A stretch of 62,710 bases of DNA from a virus: positions 1-62,710 of the IMG/VR virus record IMGVR_UViG_3300021437_000018. One strand, given 5' to 3'. A program made the position numbers and the translations under genes. Below are positions 16,406 to 25,856 of this stretch, piece after piece. Every line of letters starts with the position of its first letter. Position 1 is the first letter of the stretch. Below the pieces are notes generated by a model that worked only from the letters and a program-made list of their open reading frames with translations, searched no databases and was not told where the DNA came from.

Positions 16406-18226
16406 ATGGCTGTATTTCGTCCGACGTGTCGTGTCAGGTTGCAATTATCGCTCGACGAAGGCGGCGAGATAGTAACGCCAACGCCTGCGAGTAAGGCATC
16501 CATTGGGATTTCTTCTGGCGTCACTAGTGTGGCCGCTGCTTTGGTCAAGAACGTTACTAAGCGCCAGGGTCTTGGTGTTATACAGCGTGCGCTTTCTGCT
16601 CCGGATTTTGCGAAAGCAAAAGAAGAACTCGATCTAGAGCGCACGCAATTGCAGCAGATGGCCACGGCCGACACCGGTGGACAGAAGTATCCGGGCGGGG
16701 TGGATCCAAATCGTGGGGCGCGCGACAAATGCGTGGTATTTGAAGGGTTGCCGTCGCAGGCAACGATCACTCGAGCGCCGTCAAAGGACGCTGATACTGT
16801 CTCGGTTACTTTCGCCTTTCGGGATCTGCCTATTGATCCGCGGTGTGTGCGCGCCTGTTTGGTGTCGATTGCCATCGGTGCAGTGTCTCGCGAGGACTAC
16901 GTTGGGGGGATAGTGGGTGGGCAAAAACGTGCGGATGGTACGTCGATTGCGATTGTGGAGCACGAGAGCGAACAGGAATTGCGTCTCTGGTCATCGACTC
17001 GATTCGTCGGCTATGTCGCCACCTGGAAAGTCACCTTTGACGAAGGTGGCGACACCGTGCAATTGGATTGCGTGGACGTGTCCTGCGTGATGCGTTCACA
17101 GCCATTGCTGGGGCACAAAATCGATATGTCGTTGCCAATTCAAGAGGGCATCCAGGCCCTGGTGAACGAATTCCTGACGTCAAATGGGCTGACCGTCAAA
17201 CTCGGGACACCGATCGGCAAGGGTGAGGCGCAGAGCGTTCAGGCGCCGATTGGGGCATTGAAGCCGATCGATGTGATGCCTCAACAGCTCAAGACTCGAA
17301 AGGGCAAGGTTGCGCAAGCAACAACCAAGAGCGAAAAGCAGACGGTTTGGGACCATATCAACGACGTGTGCTTGCGTCTTGGGCTTGTCCCGATCATGCG
17401 TGGATTCACTCTCTATTTGACCGAGCCGCGTTTGCAGTATCGAGATCTTGAGGGCGCAACCCGGATGGTCTATGGACGCAACGTCAAGCATTTGGAATTG
17501 TTGCGCAAGATGGAGGGGATCACGACGGACACGATCGAGGTGAGGTGCCCGGATCGTTCCATTGGGCGCGTACTCTGGGCGCGTTATCCGGTGCTCAATG
17601 GTGAGCCCAAGTCGGGGATCCTTGGAAAGTCCGGTAGCCCTCAACCGGTGACCTCGAGAGCATCGAAGGTGTCACCAAACGGCACGGGGCACGAAGTTGT
17701 GCGCGTGCTCACGGTGCGCGGAGTTGCAAGTCTTGCGACACTCGAGAAAATCGCAGAGGCTACATTTCACGAAGTCGGGCGACAAGAGATCCAGGGCAAT
17801 TTCTCGACAGACGAAATCGAATCCTGGGACTCGAAGCTCGAAGGTGATTTGCTTGACCTCTATCCTGGGCAGCCGGTGACGGTACTGGTTGAGCAGCAGC
17901 CCCAGCAACGCGACAACGGCCAAGGGGCGTCCACCTACCAGGAGCTAGCGAGCCTTTCGGTGGCAGGGCGGCAAAAGTACCTCGAGGGGCTTCGGATCTC
18001 GCCGGAGAGCGCGCGACGGCTCGCGGTGGCCCAGGAACAGGTCTATATGACGTCAACTTTTCGCGCTGGCTTTGTCACGATCCGATGGTCAGCAGAGGAA
18101 GGCGTTTCTATTGAATGCGATTTCTACAATTTCGTCGTGGTGCGCGAGGACCCGAACGGCGCCGGAATCGTTACGGGCAAGCGTCCTGCGTCGTTGGGCG
18201 AAGCCTTGTCGGTGAGGATGCGATGA
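16406..18226 (+). CDS. Baseplate hub protein (gp27/late control D-like)
   Basis: 606 residues. The order tape measure, LysM protein, this, then a spike-like protein is the usual place for the hub. Sequence blocks such as VEHESEQELRLWSSTRFVGY, WKVTFDEGGDTVQLDCVD and WDSKLEGDLLDLYPGQPVTV fit the beta-barrel domains of gpD/gp27-like hubs. It trimerises to join tube and central spike. The next start overlaps its stop (ATGA). Confidence 0.7.
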   Translation: MAVFRPTCRVRLQLSLDEGGEIVTPTPASKASIGISSGVTSVAAALVKNVTKRQGLGVIQRALSAPDFAKAKEELDLERTQLQQMATADTGGQKYPGGVDPNRGARDKCVVFEGLPSQATITRAPSKDADTVSVTFAFRDLPIDPRCVRACLVSIAIGAVSREDYVGGIVGGQKRADGTSIAIVEHESEQELRLWSSTRFVGYVATWKVTFDEGGDTVQLDCVDVSCVMRSQPLLGHKIDMSLPIQEGIQALVNEFLTSNGLTVKLGTPIGKGEAQSVQAPIGALKPIDVMPQQLKTRKGKVAQATTKSEKQTVWDHINDVCLRLGLVPIMRGFTLYLTEPRLQYRDLEGATRMVYGRNVKHLELLRKMEGITTDTIEVRCPDRSIGRVLWARYPVLNGEPKSGILGKSGSPQPVTSRASKVSPNGTGHEVVRVLTVRGVASLATLEKIAEATFHEVGRQEIQGNFSTDEIESWDSKLEGDLLDLYPGQPVTVLVEQQPQQRDNGQGASTYQELASLSVAGRQKYLEGLRISPESARRLAVAQEQVYMTSTFRAGFVTIRWSAEEGVSIECDFYNFVVVREDPNGAGIVTGKRPASLGEALSVRMR

Positions 18227-18999
18227 AACTTAGTGAGCGCAGACGCAGACCCCAGCAACGCGGCCACGGTCGAGTCGATGTCGAGCGAATTGCCGAGGCC
18301 GTCTCCCGGCCAGGGATTGATCCGCGGGCGTGGATTACCCTGGCCCGTACCGAGGCGGGGGCCGACGCTCGGCGCTACGACCCCGACAACGGGTGGATCG
18401 TAGATGCCATAGCTTACGGCTCAGCCGTGCACGGCAACACGCTACCGTGTCGCGTGGCCTCGGCGTGGCCCGGTCTGGCAGGGTATGGGGAATTCCGCCC
18501 GCCCGCAGACGACGAGGAAATTGTGGTGGTCCTTCCGGGCGGGGATCCCGACGAGGACCCGATTGCTTTGGCCGTGTTGGCCAATGGTGACGGCGGGGGA
18601 CCGCCCGAGACGGTAGCGGGACGCCAAGTCAACCCTACTGGCGCAACGACGCCAGGTGGACCAATAGCGGCCGAGGATTGCGAGTTTTCGAAGTCGCCCT
18701 ATTCGCGCGTCGAGGAGCATGAGGGCGAACGGCATATTCGAGCGAAGTGGGTGACTATTGAGGCCATGATGCCGATTGCTGGGATCAAGCTTGGTAGTCC
18801 CAGTGCACAGCATCCGGTGGCCAGAGCGGATGAGTTGGCAGCGGCTCTCGAACAGCTAATTTCGGCACTCACCACATGTTTCTCTGCCGGCGCAGGCGCC
18901 TACCCGATCAATGGAGCATCAGCATTTGCGACCGCTGCACAGAACGTGATCAGTTTGCTCCATACGCGAGTACAATCCCTGGGCGTGGTTGTGGACTAA
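18223..18999 (+). CDS. Baseplate central spike (gpV/gp5-like)
   Basis: 258 residues from ATG 18223. The middle (~60-145) has NTLPCRVASAWPGLAGYG and EEIVVVLPGGDPDEDPIALA, the pattern of an OB-fold domain of phage spikes, followed by a beta segment (EGERHIRAKWVTIEAMMPIA) and a helical C-terminus. It follows the hub gene, as in P2 and Mu. No His-rich iron-binding tip is visible, so the tip may be a separate protein. Confidence 0.65.
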   Translation: MKLSERRRRPQQRGHGRVDVERIAEAVSRPGIDPRAWITLARTEAGADARRYDPDNGWIVDAIAYGSAVHGNTLPCRVASAWPGLAGYGEFRPPADDEEIVVVLPGGDPDEDPIALAVLANGDGGGPPETVAGRQVNPTGATTPGGPIAAEDCEFSKSPYSRVEEHEGERHIRAKWVTIEAMMPIAGIKLGSPSAQHPVARADELAAALEQLISALTTCFSAGAGAYPINGASAFATAAQNVISLLHTRVQSLGVVVD

Positions 19000-19017
19000 T
19001 CCAACCCAGAGTAGACT
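18989..19017 (+). promoter_or_regulatory. Candidate promoter for a leaderless mRNA of the 19024 gene
   Basis: TTGTGG (18989-18994), 17 bp, TAGACT (19012-19017), 6 bp, ATG 19024. No ribosome-binding site precedes the start. The -10 is identical to that at 4113 and 13186; the -35 is weak. Confidence 0.45.
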
Positions 19018-19023
19018 CGATCC

Positions 19024-20259
19024 ATGTTTCGGATCGACCAAACCGGCTTGCCCACGGGTACCATTGACCGGTCGCGCACAGATGGGCTGCTAACAGGCGC
19101 CCAGGTGACGTTGACTTATTTTGGCAGCGGCACATTTAGACCACGATTTCTGTGGGTGCCTCCCGGCGACACGGGGTCGATCGCATCGCTTGCGCAGGTA
19201 ACTGCCGGAGTGTGGACATTTACTCCAAGTGCAGGATTTCCAGGCACTTATCGCATTGAGGAAATCGAAAACGAGGGAAAACCAAACGAAGCGCGAAGAG
19301 TTCGCTTGTTTCGTGTGCGGACGGCTGCCGGGCTAATTATCCCGGCGCCAAACGAAACTGCGAATCACTTGGCAAATCTCGCGAATGCCACGGTAACTCA
19401 TGTTGCGCAGTCAGAGGACAATGCAACAGATTACGCAAATGCGCTGCTCAACAACTATCCATGGACTGGATGGTGGCGTGCATGGGCGGAGATGATTGCT
19501 ATTGCCGATTCCTCTCTCGCAATGAGGTGGCGTTCGGTTATGAATATCGACTTTACCAATGTCGGCAACGTGACATTTCCAGCGGATGGTACTTATACGA
19601 TCGGTGGGCACTCCTTCGTATTTGTCGGTTTCACTGGGCTACAAAGCTCCAGTTTTCCATGGGCGATTCTTTCCACTGTTGGGTTACGCGCTCGAGCAAA
19701 TGCTTCCGGCGTTTCTTACGCTGGCGCTGATGCTCCGCGGTTGGTGTGGAATGGCACAAATCTACGAGATCTTGCCCCGACCCGAGTTCGCTTACGTTAC
19801 GGCAGCAGTGGCGGTTCAACGATCGAAACGTTGCTCATGGCACAATGGGAAGAAGGGCAGACGTATTGTGGCGTCGGGGGATACACCTCGGCAGGATACG
19901 GCTTCGATCACTATTCGATGTACCGTGTTTCGGGCGGCACATCGACGCCGGTGGCCTCGAACGTGGATATTGGCGCACCATCATCTGCAGGGAATGGCGA
20001 CAACCTGGGACTCACTATGCCAGGCGGGGCGCATCCGTTGCGACCCCTGGTGTTAGATATAGGAAATGGGGCATTGGCTGCCGGCGACTCCTATATTCCC
20101 CGGGAAATTCGCTTGAGTTCGGGGGATGGGTATACCGTGAATCGGTACAGCAACACCCGTTCGAGCCAGGCAAAGATTGTCATCTGTCCACAATTCGCGA
20201 CTCACAACACAACAGCCGCAATCGTGTATCTTGGGATGCTGGTTGAGCAATATTACTGA
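19024..20259 (+). CDS. Putative tail fibre/virion surface protein
   Basis: 411 residues. The N-terminal ~100 residues form a beta domain (QVTAGVWTFTPSAGFPGTYR resembles a carbohydrate-binding or Ig-like strand pattern). A helical linker follows, then a Gly/Ser/Tyr-rich C-terminal region (GGYTSAGYGFDHYSMYRVSG) typical of exposed fibre domains. It starts a run of large surface proteins. A host-recognition role is inferred from composition and position. Confidence 0.55.
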   Translation: MFRIDQTGLPTGTIDRSRTDGLLTGAQVTLTYFGSGTFRPRFLWVPPGDTGSIASLAQVTAGVWTFTPSAGFPGTYRIEEIENEGKPNEARRVRLFRVRTAAGLIIPAPNETANHLANLANATVTHVAQSEDNATDYANALLNNYPWTGWWRAWAEMIAIADSSLAMRWRSVMNIDFTNVGNVTFPADGTYTIGGHSFVFVGFTGLQSSSFPWAILSTVGLRARANASGVSYAGADAPRLVWNGTNLRDLAPTRVRLRYGSSGGSTIETLLMAQWEEGQTYCGVGGYTSAGYGFDHYSMYRVSGGTSTPVASNVDIGAPSSAGNGDNLGLTMPGGAHPLRPLVLDIGNGALAAGDSYIPREIRLSSGDGYTVNRYSNTRSSQAKIVICPQFATHNTTAAIVYLGMLVEQYY

Positions 20260-20266
20260 GGAATTC

Positions 20267-23200
20267 ATGGCCACATTTTCGCTATCTTGCGTCGTTGGAT
20301 CGGTACATCCCGGTTTGGAATTGCAGGTTGCAAAGGGCGATTCTCTGGCGATCAATCTGCGACTGCAGACAATTCAAGGCACCACCTATGACGCTCGCGG
20401 GGCCGTGATCTATTTTGCCTGGGAACAAGATCGAGAGCCATCTGGACCGCCACGAATGCTGGCGTTGCCAGGCAATTTGCAGGGCAATGCTACATTCGTT
20501 GTCTCGGCGAAAGACTGCTGGTACTTCACGCTGGCGCAATTTTGGTGGGATGCGTGGATAGTGCTTGCGGACGGCACCAAGATCCAACTGGTCCCGCGCA
20601 GGCGTATTGTTGCGCTGCAGGCAGTCGGTCCAATTACAGTGGATGACGCTCCGAGCGGACTTGAGCCCGTTCCTTTGCCGCTGCAGCAGACCGTCGAAAT
20701 CGCGGGTGTACTAGACCTGCCAGGCAACACTGCGCCTCTACCAGCTCCGGCTCCCGTACGCTGGTACTACGCAGGCGAATTCGTTGTGCGTTTGGCTCTG
20801 GCGCAACTGCAAACGACGACAGGATATCCGGACTCGGGGGCCGTTGGGACTCTGTACGTAGGGCGCAACGGCAGCCCCATCGGTGCACCAATCCCGATGG
20901 TCCAAGGCACTGCCGAGGAGGGTACCGAGGGTATCTTTATCGCGCGCATCGACGCCGCTCATCAGGCTCTCGTGTCCGAGGGCGACACGATCACCTACCA
21001 GGCTTGGGTGCGCCCGACCGATCAGGCTGAGTACGCCGCCCATGAACAGGGCGAGGTCGCATTGATCCCATCGGGTAAGCCAATCAATCAGCCCCCTACC
21101 ATCGTGCTTGCTGCCATCCCTGCGCAGGTGGTGCCGGGAGCGCTCGCGCTGTCGATCGCTGCTAGTGATCCAGATGGCACTCTGACAGCAGACTCTTTCG
21201 CTCTGCTCGTCAATGGCACTCCGACTCCGGCCACATTTGCTCTGACTAATGGCAGCTCGTGGACGACGAGCGTCACGCTCGCCACGCTCGGGGCCATGTC
21301 CCTGTCGGTGGTCGTGACGGACTCTCTCGGCAGCTCGGTGACGGCCACGCGCAGCACGGTCGTGGTCACTCCTGCAGTCGAGATCACAGCGGACACTCCC
21401 CAGGACGTGGGCGCGGTGACGACGCTCGTGACTGTTACTCCGGCGCCGCCGAACGGCACGGCCGTGACCATCCTGGAGGGCACCACGACCCGAGGCAGTG
21501 GCGTGCTGACCAATGGTGCCGCTGCCGTGGCGACGTCTGCTCTTGGAGTTGGCACTCACGCCCTGACTGCCCGCATCATGACCCTCGCAGGAGCGGTCGT
21601 TAGCCCCGCAGTCAACGTCGACGTCGTGGCGGTGGCACCGGTGGTGGACATCACCACGCCGTCCGGCACGGTCACGATCGGGCAGAGCTACGCCATCACG
21701 GCTAGCGTGACCATCGCCACGGGCGGCACGATCGCGTCTGTGCAATACCGCGTCGGTGGCACGGGCAACTGGGCCTCGATGACGCACGGGTCAGGGTCTA
21801 CATGGACGGCGTCCTGGACCCCCGCCGAGCCGGGCGAGATTACGGTCGAGGTGCGCGCCACCGATGGCGGCTCCCCTGCTACGACGACTACATCCAGTGA
21901 GACCGTCACCGCCGAATACTTGACTCTTGCGTGGGGTCCGCTCACGTTTGCTGGCGCGTCGATGTACGCAGAGACGGACGCCCCGTCTACCGCGGCGCCG
22001 CTCACTGTGCACTTCGCACTAGATGACGCGATCGACGGGTGTACCATCTTGATGCGCGTGCCCGTGGGTCCGACTGATCTGCTGCTCGACGTTCCGGAGG
22101 GCTGGAAAGTCTGGCAAAACGCGCGCATCGTGTCACCGATTGACACCGAGTTCCCGGCGGCTCTGCCGTGGGTGCCCGGGTGCGCATGCGACTTTCTCTT
22201 GCAGATAGATTCCGCGGCTCACCGGATTCACTGGTCGAGCAAGAGGTACACTCCGGCTATCGAAGGGTACATCACGAGGCACTGGCCGCTGCACGATGAC
22301 GGAGCGGCGTACACTGCCGCCGGCAACCCCGTGCTCGCAGACGACGCCGTGCGCGCTGGCGGTGGGCCACTACTCTCCGGTGATTTCGGGCCAGACCCAA
22401 ACGCAACTATCGGTGGCGTGTCGGTCGATACCGAGGAGCGAGGCAATGTGTTCTTGCGCCCTGCATGGGCACGGCTGCCGTGCACGTCGACGACGACCAA
22501 GTACTCTATCAGCTGGCGCATGCGTGCACCCTGCATGCGGACGATCACGGGTGACTCGGGGGCCACGTCATTCTTGGCGACGACCAATGGGGGCGACTGC
22601 GTTTTCGGTTTCCTCGGAGGTTCGCCCTTCGATGAGGATGGCAATAAACACCTAGCTTTTGCCAATGTTTTCGAGGGAAATCCGGCGTTTCCTCACATTC
22701 GCCGAAAGGTCGCGTACCCGACGTACTACGACACGCGAGACGGGTATTCTCTCGGGTCACTGATCGGCGTCACTAGTCTCAATGGCACTGAGTACGACGG
22801 TTGGGCCACGTTCGCTATTGTCGCGGACGGAACCATCGGCAAGATCTACGTCAACGGGATGCTGCGCGCGACGGGCACGATCATCGCGCACTCTTTGGCA
22901 CAGGGGTTTTACCTCGGCGTGGCCAATGGCGATTTCGGGGACGTGCCCGCGGGCGGTGCTCAGTACTGCGACATCGTGTATTACGACGGCGTGTGGACCG
23001 ATGCGCAGGTCGCGGCTATCTGCACCCAAACGAGATCGATCGCGAAGGCCGCTCGCCATCCGTCGTCGAACATACTCGTCGAAGGAGTGCACGGATCGTC
23101 GCAGGCGAACAGCGGCAATGCGCAGGAGGTACGAGTCAACCACCCGACGTGGACTGTCACGGACGTGCGCATCATCACGGGCATCGACGACAGCCCGGAA

Positions 23201-23803
23201 AAGCTGGCGATGACGCTATCGATTTGCGCTGCCAAGGACCTGGTCGTCCCTATCCGCGTGGACTGCGGAATGGTCTGGAATCAGTCGGGAGGAACACCCG
23301 AGGGCAATGCAGATCGACTCTTCAACGAATGCGTGCGAATGATCCAGCGCAATGGCTGCATTCCGTTGGCAGGTACATTCTCGGGGCATAACGATCCAGC
23401 GGCATCGGGGCCGTACACTGCGACGCGCATCCGTGCGCAGGCGGACATCAATCTGAACAAGTACGCGCTATGTATCTCTCGGTACGATCTGCTCGAAGCA
23501 GAGGTGTCACTGCCGGACGGCACGGGCACCGCCGGCCCTCTCGGCGTTTCGAGCACGTACTACAATGAGGCGCCTATTCCCGGTGGGTCCGTCGAGGCAG
23601 GGCCTCACATGGGCCCGAGGCAGCCACGTACGTTCGCGAGCGATCCAGGTGGTCAATACCAGTGGCCCAATGGGACGCCCGAGAATCCGTGCGCTGGCGT
23701 GACACTTTGGGAGTTGATCTTCGAGCAGTCGTGCAAGCACTGGATGATCAACACTGGGATCGGTGGGTCTAATACGAGCTGGTACCCGCCCCCTTTAGAC
23801 TAG
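20267..23803 (+). CDS. Large tail fibre with Ig-like and LamG-like domains
   Basis: 1178 residues from ATG 20267 (GAGGAATTC upstream). The N-terminal ~140 residues resemble a baseplate attachment domain (SLAINLRLQTIQG). Residues ~280-580 hold several Ig-like repeats (PPTIVLAAIPAQVVPGALAL; APVVDITTPSGTVTIGQSYA). Residues ~660-930 look LamG-like, and the rest carries an unfamiliar domain (EVRVNHPTWTVTDVRIITG). It should bind host surface sugars. It ends one codon after a CCCTTTA slippery site followed by a strong hairpin, so a fraction may be extended into the next frame. Codon use shifts to richer GC than the neighbouring 19024 gene, hinting at modular exchange. Confidence 0.75.
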   Translation: MATFSLSCVVGSVHPGLELQVAKGDSLAINLRLQTIQGTTYDARGAVIYFAWEQDREPSGPPRMLALPGNLQGNATFVVSAKDCWYFTLAQFWWDAWIVLADGTKIQLVPRRRIVALQAVGPITVDDAPSGLEPVPLPLQQTVEIAGVLDLPGNTAPLPAPAPVRWYYAGEFVVRLALAQLQTTTGYPDSGAVGTLYVGRNGSPIGAPIPMVQGTAEEGTEGIFIARIDAAHQALVSEGDTITYQAWVRPTDQAEYAAHEQGEVALIPSGKPINQPPTIVLAAIPAQVVPGALALSIAASDPDGTLTADSFALLVNGTPTPATFALTNGSSWTTSVTLATLGAMSLSVVVTDSLGSSVTATRSTVVVTPAVEITADTPQDVGAVTTLVTVTPAPPNGTAVTILEGTTTRGSGVLTNGAAAVATSALGVGTHALTARIMTLAGAVVSPAVNVDVVAVAPVVDITTPSGTVTIGQSYAITASVTIATGGTIASVQYRVGGTGNWASMTHGSGSTWTASWTPAEPGEITVEVRATDGGSPATTTTSSETVTAEYLTLAWGPLTFAGASMYAETDAPSTAAPLTVHFALDDAIDGCTILMRVPVGPTDLLLDVPEGWKVWQNARIVSPIDTEFPAALPWVPGCACDFLLQIDSAAHRIHWSSKRYTPAIEGYITRHWPLHDDGAAYTAAGNPVLADDAVRAGGGPLLSGDFGPDPNATIGGVSVDTEERGNVFLRPAWARLPCTSTTTKYSISWRMRAPCMRTITGDSGATSFLATTNGGDCVFGFLGGSPFDEDGNKHLAFANVFEGNPAFPHIRRKVAYPTYYDTRDGYSLGSLIGVTSLNGTEYDGWATFAIVADGTIGKIYVNGMLRATGTIIAHSLAQGFYLGVANGDFGDVPAGGAQYCDIVYYDGVWTDAQVAAICTQTRSIAKAARHPSSNILVEGVHGSSQANSGNAQEVRVNHPTWTVTDVRIITGIDDSPEKLAMTLSICAAKDLVVPIRVDCGMVWNQSGGTPEGNADRLFNECVRMIQRNGCIPLAGTFSGHNDPAASGPYTATRIRAQADINLNKYALCISRYDLLEAEVSLPDGTGTAGPLGVSSTYYNEAPIPGGSVEAGPHMGPRQPRTFASDPGGQYQWPNGTPENPCAGVTLWELIFEQSCKHWMINTGIGGSNTSWYPPPLD

Positions 23804-23857
23804 CCGCGGGTACGGCACTGGGAGCGTCATCGAGCGCGGCTCTCCCGGTACCCGCGG
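23791..23857 (+). promoter_or_regulatory. Predicted -1 frameshift signal: C CCT TTA heptamer plus hairpin
   Basis: In the fibre frame the last codons read CCC CCT TTA GAC TAG, so 23791-23797 is C CCT TTA, matching X XXY YYZ. After a 6-nt spacer, CCGCGGGTAC (23804-23813) pairs perfectly with GTACCCGCGG (23848-23857); inside, GGGAG (23820-23824) pairs with CTCCC (23842-23846). Heptamer, spacer and stable stem are the three canonical parts of a -1 signal. Confidence 0.7.
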
Positions 23858-25080
23858 TTGGAGCAGGCTCGGTCACTGTCTACGGCTGGGTGCTGCTACC
23901 CGAGTCTCCTTCGGACGGCACTGCTCTCACGATTGACTCGAGTCAGGCGCTCATCTATCTCGAGTACTCGGCAGGCGCGGGACGTTGGCACCTGGTGCAC
24001 GGGTGGGGCGCCGCCGAAGTGTTGATGATGGGGCCCGAGGACGGATGGTGCTTCGTCGCGCTCGTCTACTCGACGATAGAGCTGCGCGCGTACTATCGGC
24101 GCGAGGAGATCGTCAATCTCGCAGAGTGCACACCCGTGTCGTGGACGTACGACGATAGCCTTGCGGCCATCCTGCTGACGGGGTGGGCAGGCTGTGCAGT
24201 GCAATACTGGGGGTGCCATGTCGGAGCACTCACCCCCGCGCAGCTGCTGGCGCAGAGCCAGTCCCGCACGCAGCTCGTCGCTGGGCGCAGCTACTGGCGA
24301 CTTGATGAGGCATCCGGTGCGGACCTCGTGGGCAATCACGCAGCCACGCTCGTTAGCGCGACGGCTCACACGGAGACAGCACCGGCCGAGGCCGTCACGG
24401 TTGATGAGGCGCTGTCGGCGCTGCTCTACAAGGATTCGTTCTCGCGCAACTACGCCGAGATTTCGACGGCGCCGTTCCCCGGCGCGGTGACGGTGTGTGG
24501 ATGGTTCCGGTTCGGGAACATGACGCACAATTCGTACGTCTTCGAGTTTCGGATCAACGATGACAATCGGCTGATATTCGTGCTGCAGCACGATGCCGAC
24601 ACCACCGGCATGTATACGAATTTGATGTCCTACCTCGATAGCGATCTGATCGAGCCGTGCGGTGGGTATCATGAGCCGACGGTGACACTCGAGCAGACCA
24701 CAGGATGGTGGTTTGCCGCGTGGACGATCGTGCCTGGCGAGACGACCACAACGGCGCGCGTCTGGCTAGCGCCACACGGCACGACTCTGACCGAGGTCGA
24801 CGCCGCTACCCCGACGTGGCCGCACGTGCATGCGGGTAGCTACGCCACACGACTGGTCGTCAGCAACGGAGGCCCCGAATTCGAAGGGGCACACCTGCGC
24901 CTGTTCGAGGGCGCGTTGACCGAGGGTCAGCTAGCGTCCCTAATGGCTTCGAGTGCCGCCCAGCCGACGGCGTGGGCGGACTACTCGCTCGCGAGCGGGT
25001 CACTGCTGGATCGATCTGGACACGCTCGAAATCTGACCACACCCGGAGAAATTTGGCCGGGAGAATTGGGGCCGCTATGA
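23797..25080 (+). CDS. Frameshift-dependent C-terminal extension of tail fibre (LamG-like)
   Basis: In the -1 frame this is open from 23773 to 25080 and adds 427 residues to the fibre, for ~1604 total. The only ATG/GTG starts usable early are GTG 23890, without a ribosome-binding site, yet codons before it (GAGSVTVYGWVLLPES) look like the first strand of a LamG/concanavalin-like domain that continues after it. A second similar domain starts near residue 175 of the extension (FPGAVTVCGWFRFGN). High-GC codon use matches the upstream fibre. If not frameshifted, it could be a gene broken by an indel or a product of weak GTG initiation. Confidence 0.65.
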   Translation, partial: RLAAGTALGASSSAALPVPAVGAGSVTVYGWVLLPESPSDGTALTIDSSQALIYLEYSAGAGRWHLVHGWGAAEVLMMGPEDGWCFVALVYSTIELRAYYRREEIVNLAECTPVSWTYDDSLAAILLTGWAGCAVQYWGCHVGALTPAQLLAQSQSRTQLVAGRSYWRLDEASGADLVGNHAATLVSATAHTETAPAEAVTVDEALSALLYKDSFSRNYAEISTAPFPGAVTVCGWFRFGNMTHNSYVFEFRINDDNRLIFVLQHDADTTGMYTNLMSYLDSDLIEPCGGYHEPTVTLEQTTGWWFAAWTIVPGETTTTARVWLAPHGTTLTEVDAATPTWPHVHAGSYATRLVVSNGGPEFEGAHLRLFEGALTEGQLASLMASSAAQPTAWADYSLASGSLLDRSGHARNLTTPGEIWPGELGPL

Positions 25081-25844
25081 GTGCCTACGGTTCCGCGTCT
25101 TTTGGTTGCGCTGGTATTCCTGTAGTGGTGACAGGGGCTCGATGCCTAGACATGAGTTCCGTCTACCTGGATTTGGACTCGGATTCGGCGCCTGGTTTGC
25201 GCAATCCCGCGCGCCGAGACTCTATTTTTTGCTGGCGCAACTGGACGCTGGTTCCTGGAGCAAACGCCAGATCAAGACTAGTGCGCTCAATTTCGTGGCT
25301 GGAAACGGATTGCCGATTGCGTATTTGTTTCGATGGCGCCTTGAGCAACAGCTCGACATATCAGCTATGTTCCGAAATAGTCGGGACAAATGTCGTTTTT
25401 TCAACTCCGGGAATCCATCGATCCGCGACTATTCGGCGTGCGCAAGAACAGATAATTCAGGACTGGGCAAAGCCGGAGCGCGAATCAGATCTACAAGGTG
25501 GCAGCCTTGGAACCACGCAAATCGTCTCTGGTGATCTGGCGCTTACGTCTGGCGTCGCATCGCTGCATGAGCGAATTGTTCGGCGGGTGCAAACGGCTAC
25601 CGGGGAATTTGTCCACGATACGACATACGGGACAGATTGGCGCGAAAAAGGATTATTGCGAATTGATGGATTGCAGCGTTTACAGTCGCGCCTGGTAGCT
25701 CAAATCAAGCGCGAGCCGGATGTGGTGCGTTGCGAGGTGGCCCTGGGGCAGGTGATTGATTCCCCCGGGACCTTATCAGTGCACATCAAAGCAGACACCG
25801 CCGATGGTCCCCTGGTAGTTTCGACAGAGGTGGGCCGACCGTGA
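25077..25844 (+). CDS. Baseplate wedge protein with gp25-like domain
   Basis: 255 residues from ATG 25077 (ATGA overlap). The N-terminal ~130 residues are unfamiliar. Residues ~175-240 (GEFVHDTTYGTDWREKGLL, then LVAQIKREPDVVRCEVALG) match the gpW/gp25-like wedge domain with its conserved GTDW and following helices. It precedes a J-like protein, as gp25 homologues do. The unusual N-terminal half may connect to the fibres just upstream. Confidence 0.7.
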   Translation: MSAYGSASFGCAGIPVVVTGARCLDMSSVYLDLDSDSAPGLRNPARRDSIFCWRNWTLVPGANARSRLVRSISWLETDCRLRICFDGALSNSSTYQLCSEIVGTNVVFSTPGIHRSATIRRAQEQIIQDWAKPERESDLQGGSLGTTQIVSGDLALTSGVASLHERIVRRVQTATGEFVHDTTYGTDWREKGLLRIDGLQRLQSRLVAQIKREPDVVRCEVALGQVIDSPGTLSVHIKADTADGPLVVSTEVGRP

Positions 25845-25850
25845 TAGCCT
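25821..25850 (+). promoter_or_regulatory. Candidate promoter for a leaderless mRNA of baseplate J-like gene
   Basis: TCGACA (25821-25826), 18 bp, TAGCCT (25845-25850), 6 bp, ATG 25857. The same -35 hexamer is at 57208. The boxes lie inside the end of the gp25-like gene. Confidence 0.45.
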
Positions 25851-25856
25851 TGGGGC

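Noticed and set aside
20738-21787. 349-residue minus-strand ORF inside the tail fibre
   Set aside because: Arg/His/Asp-rich antisense shadow of a GC-rich gene; the + strand frame has Ig-like repeats and a ribosome-binding site.
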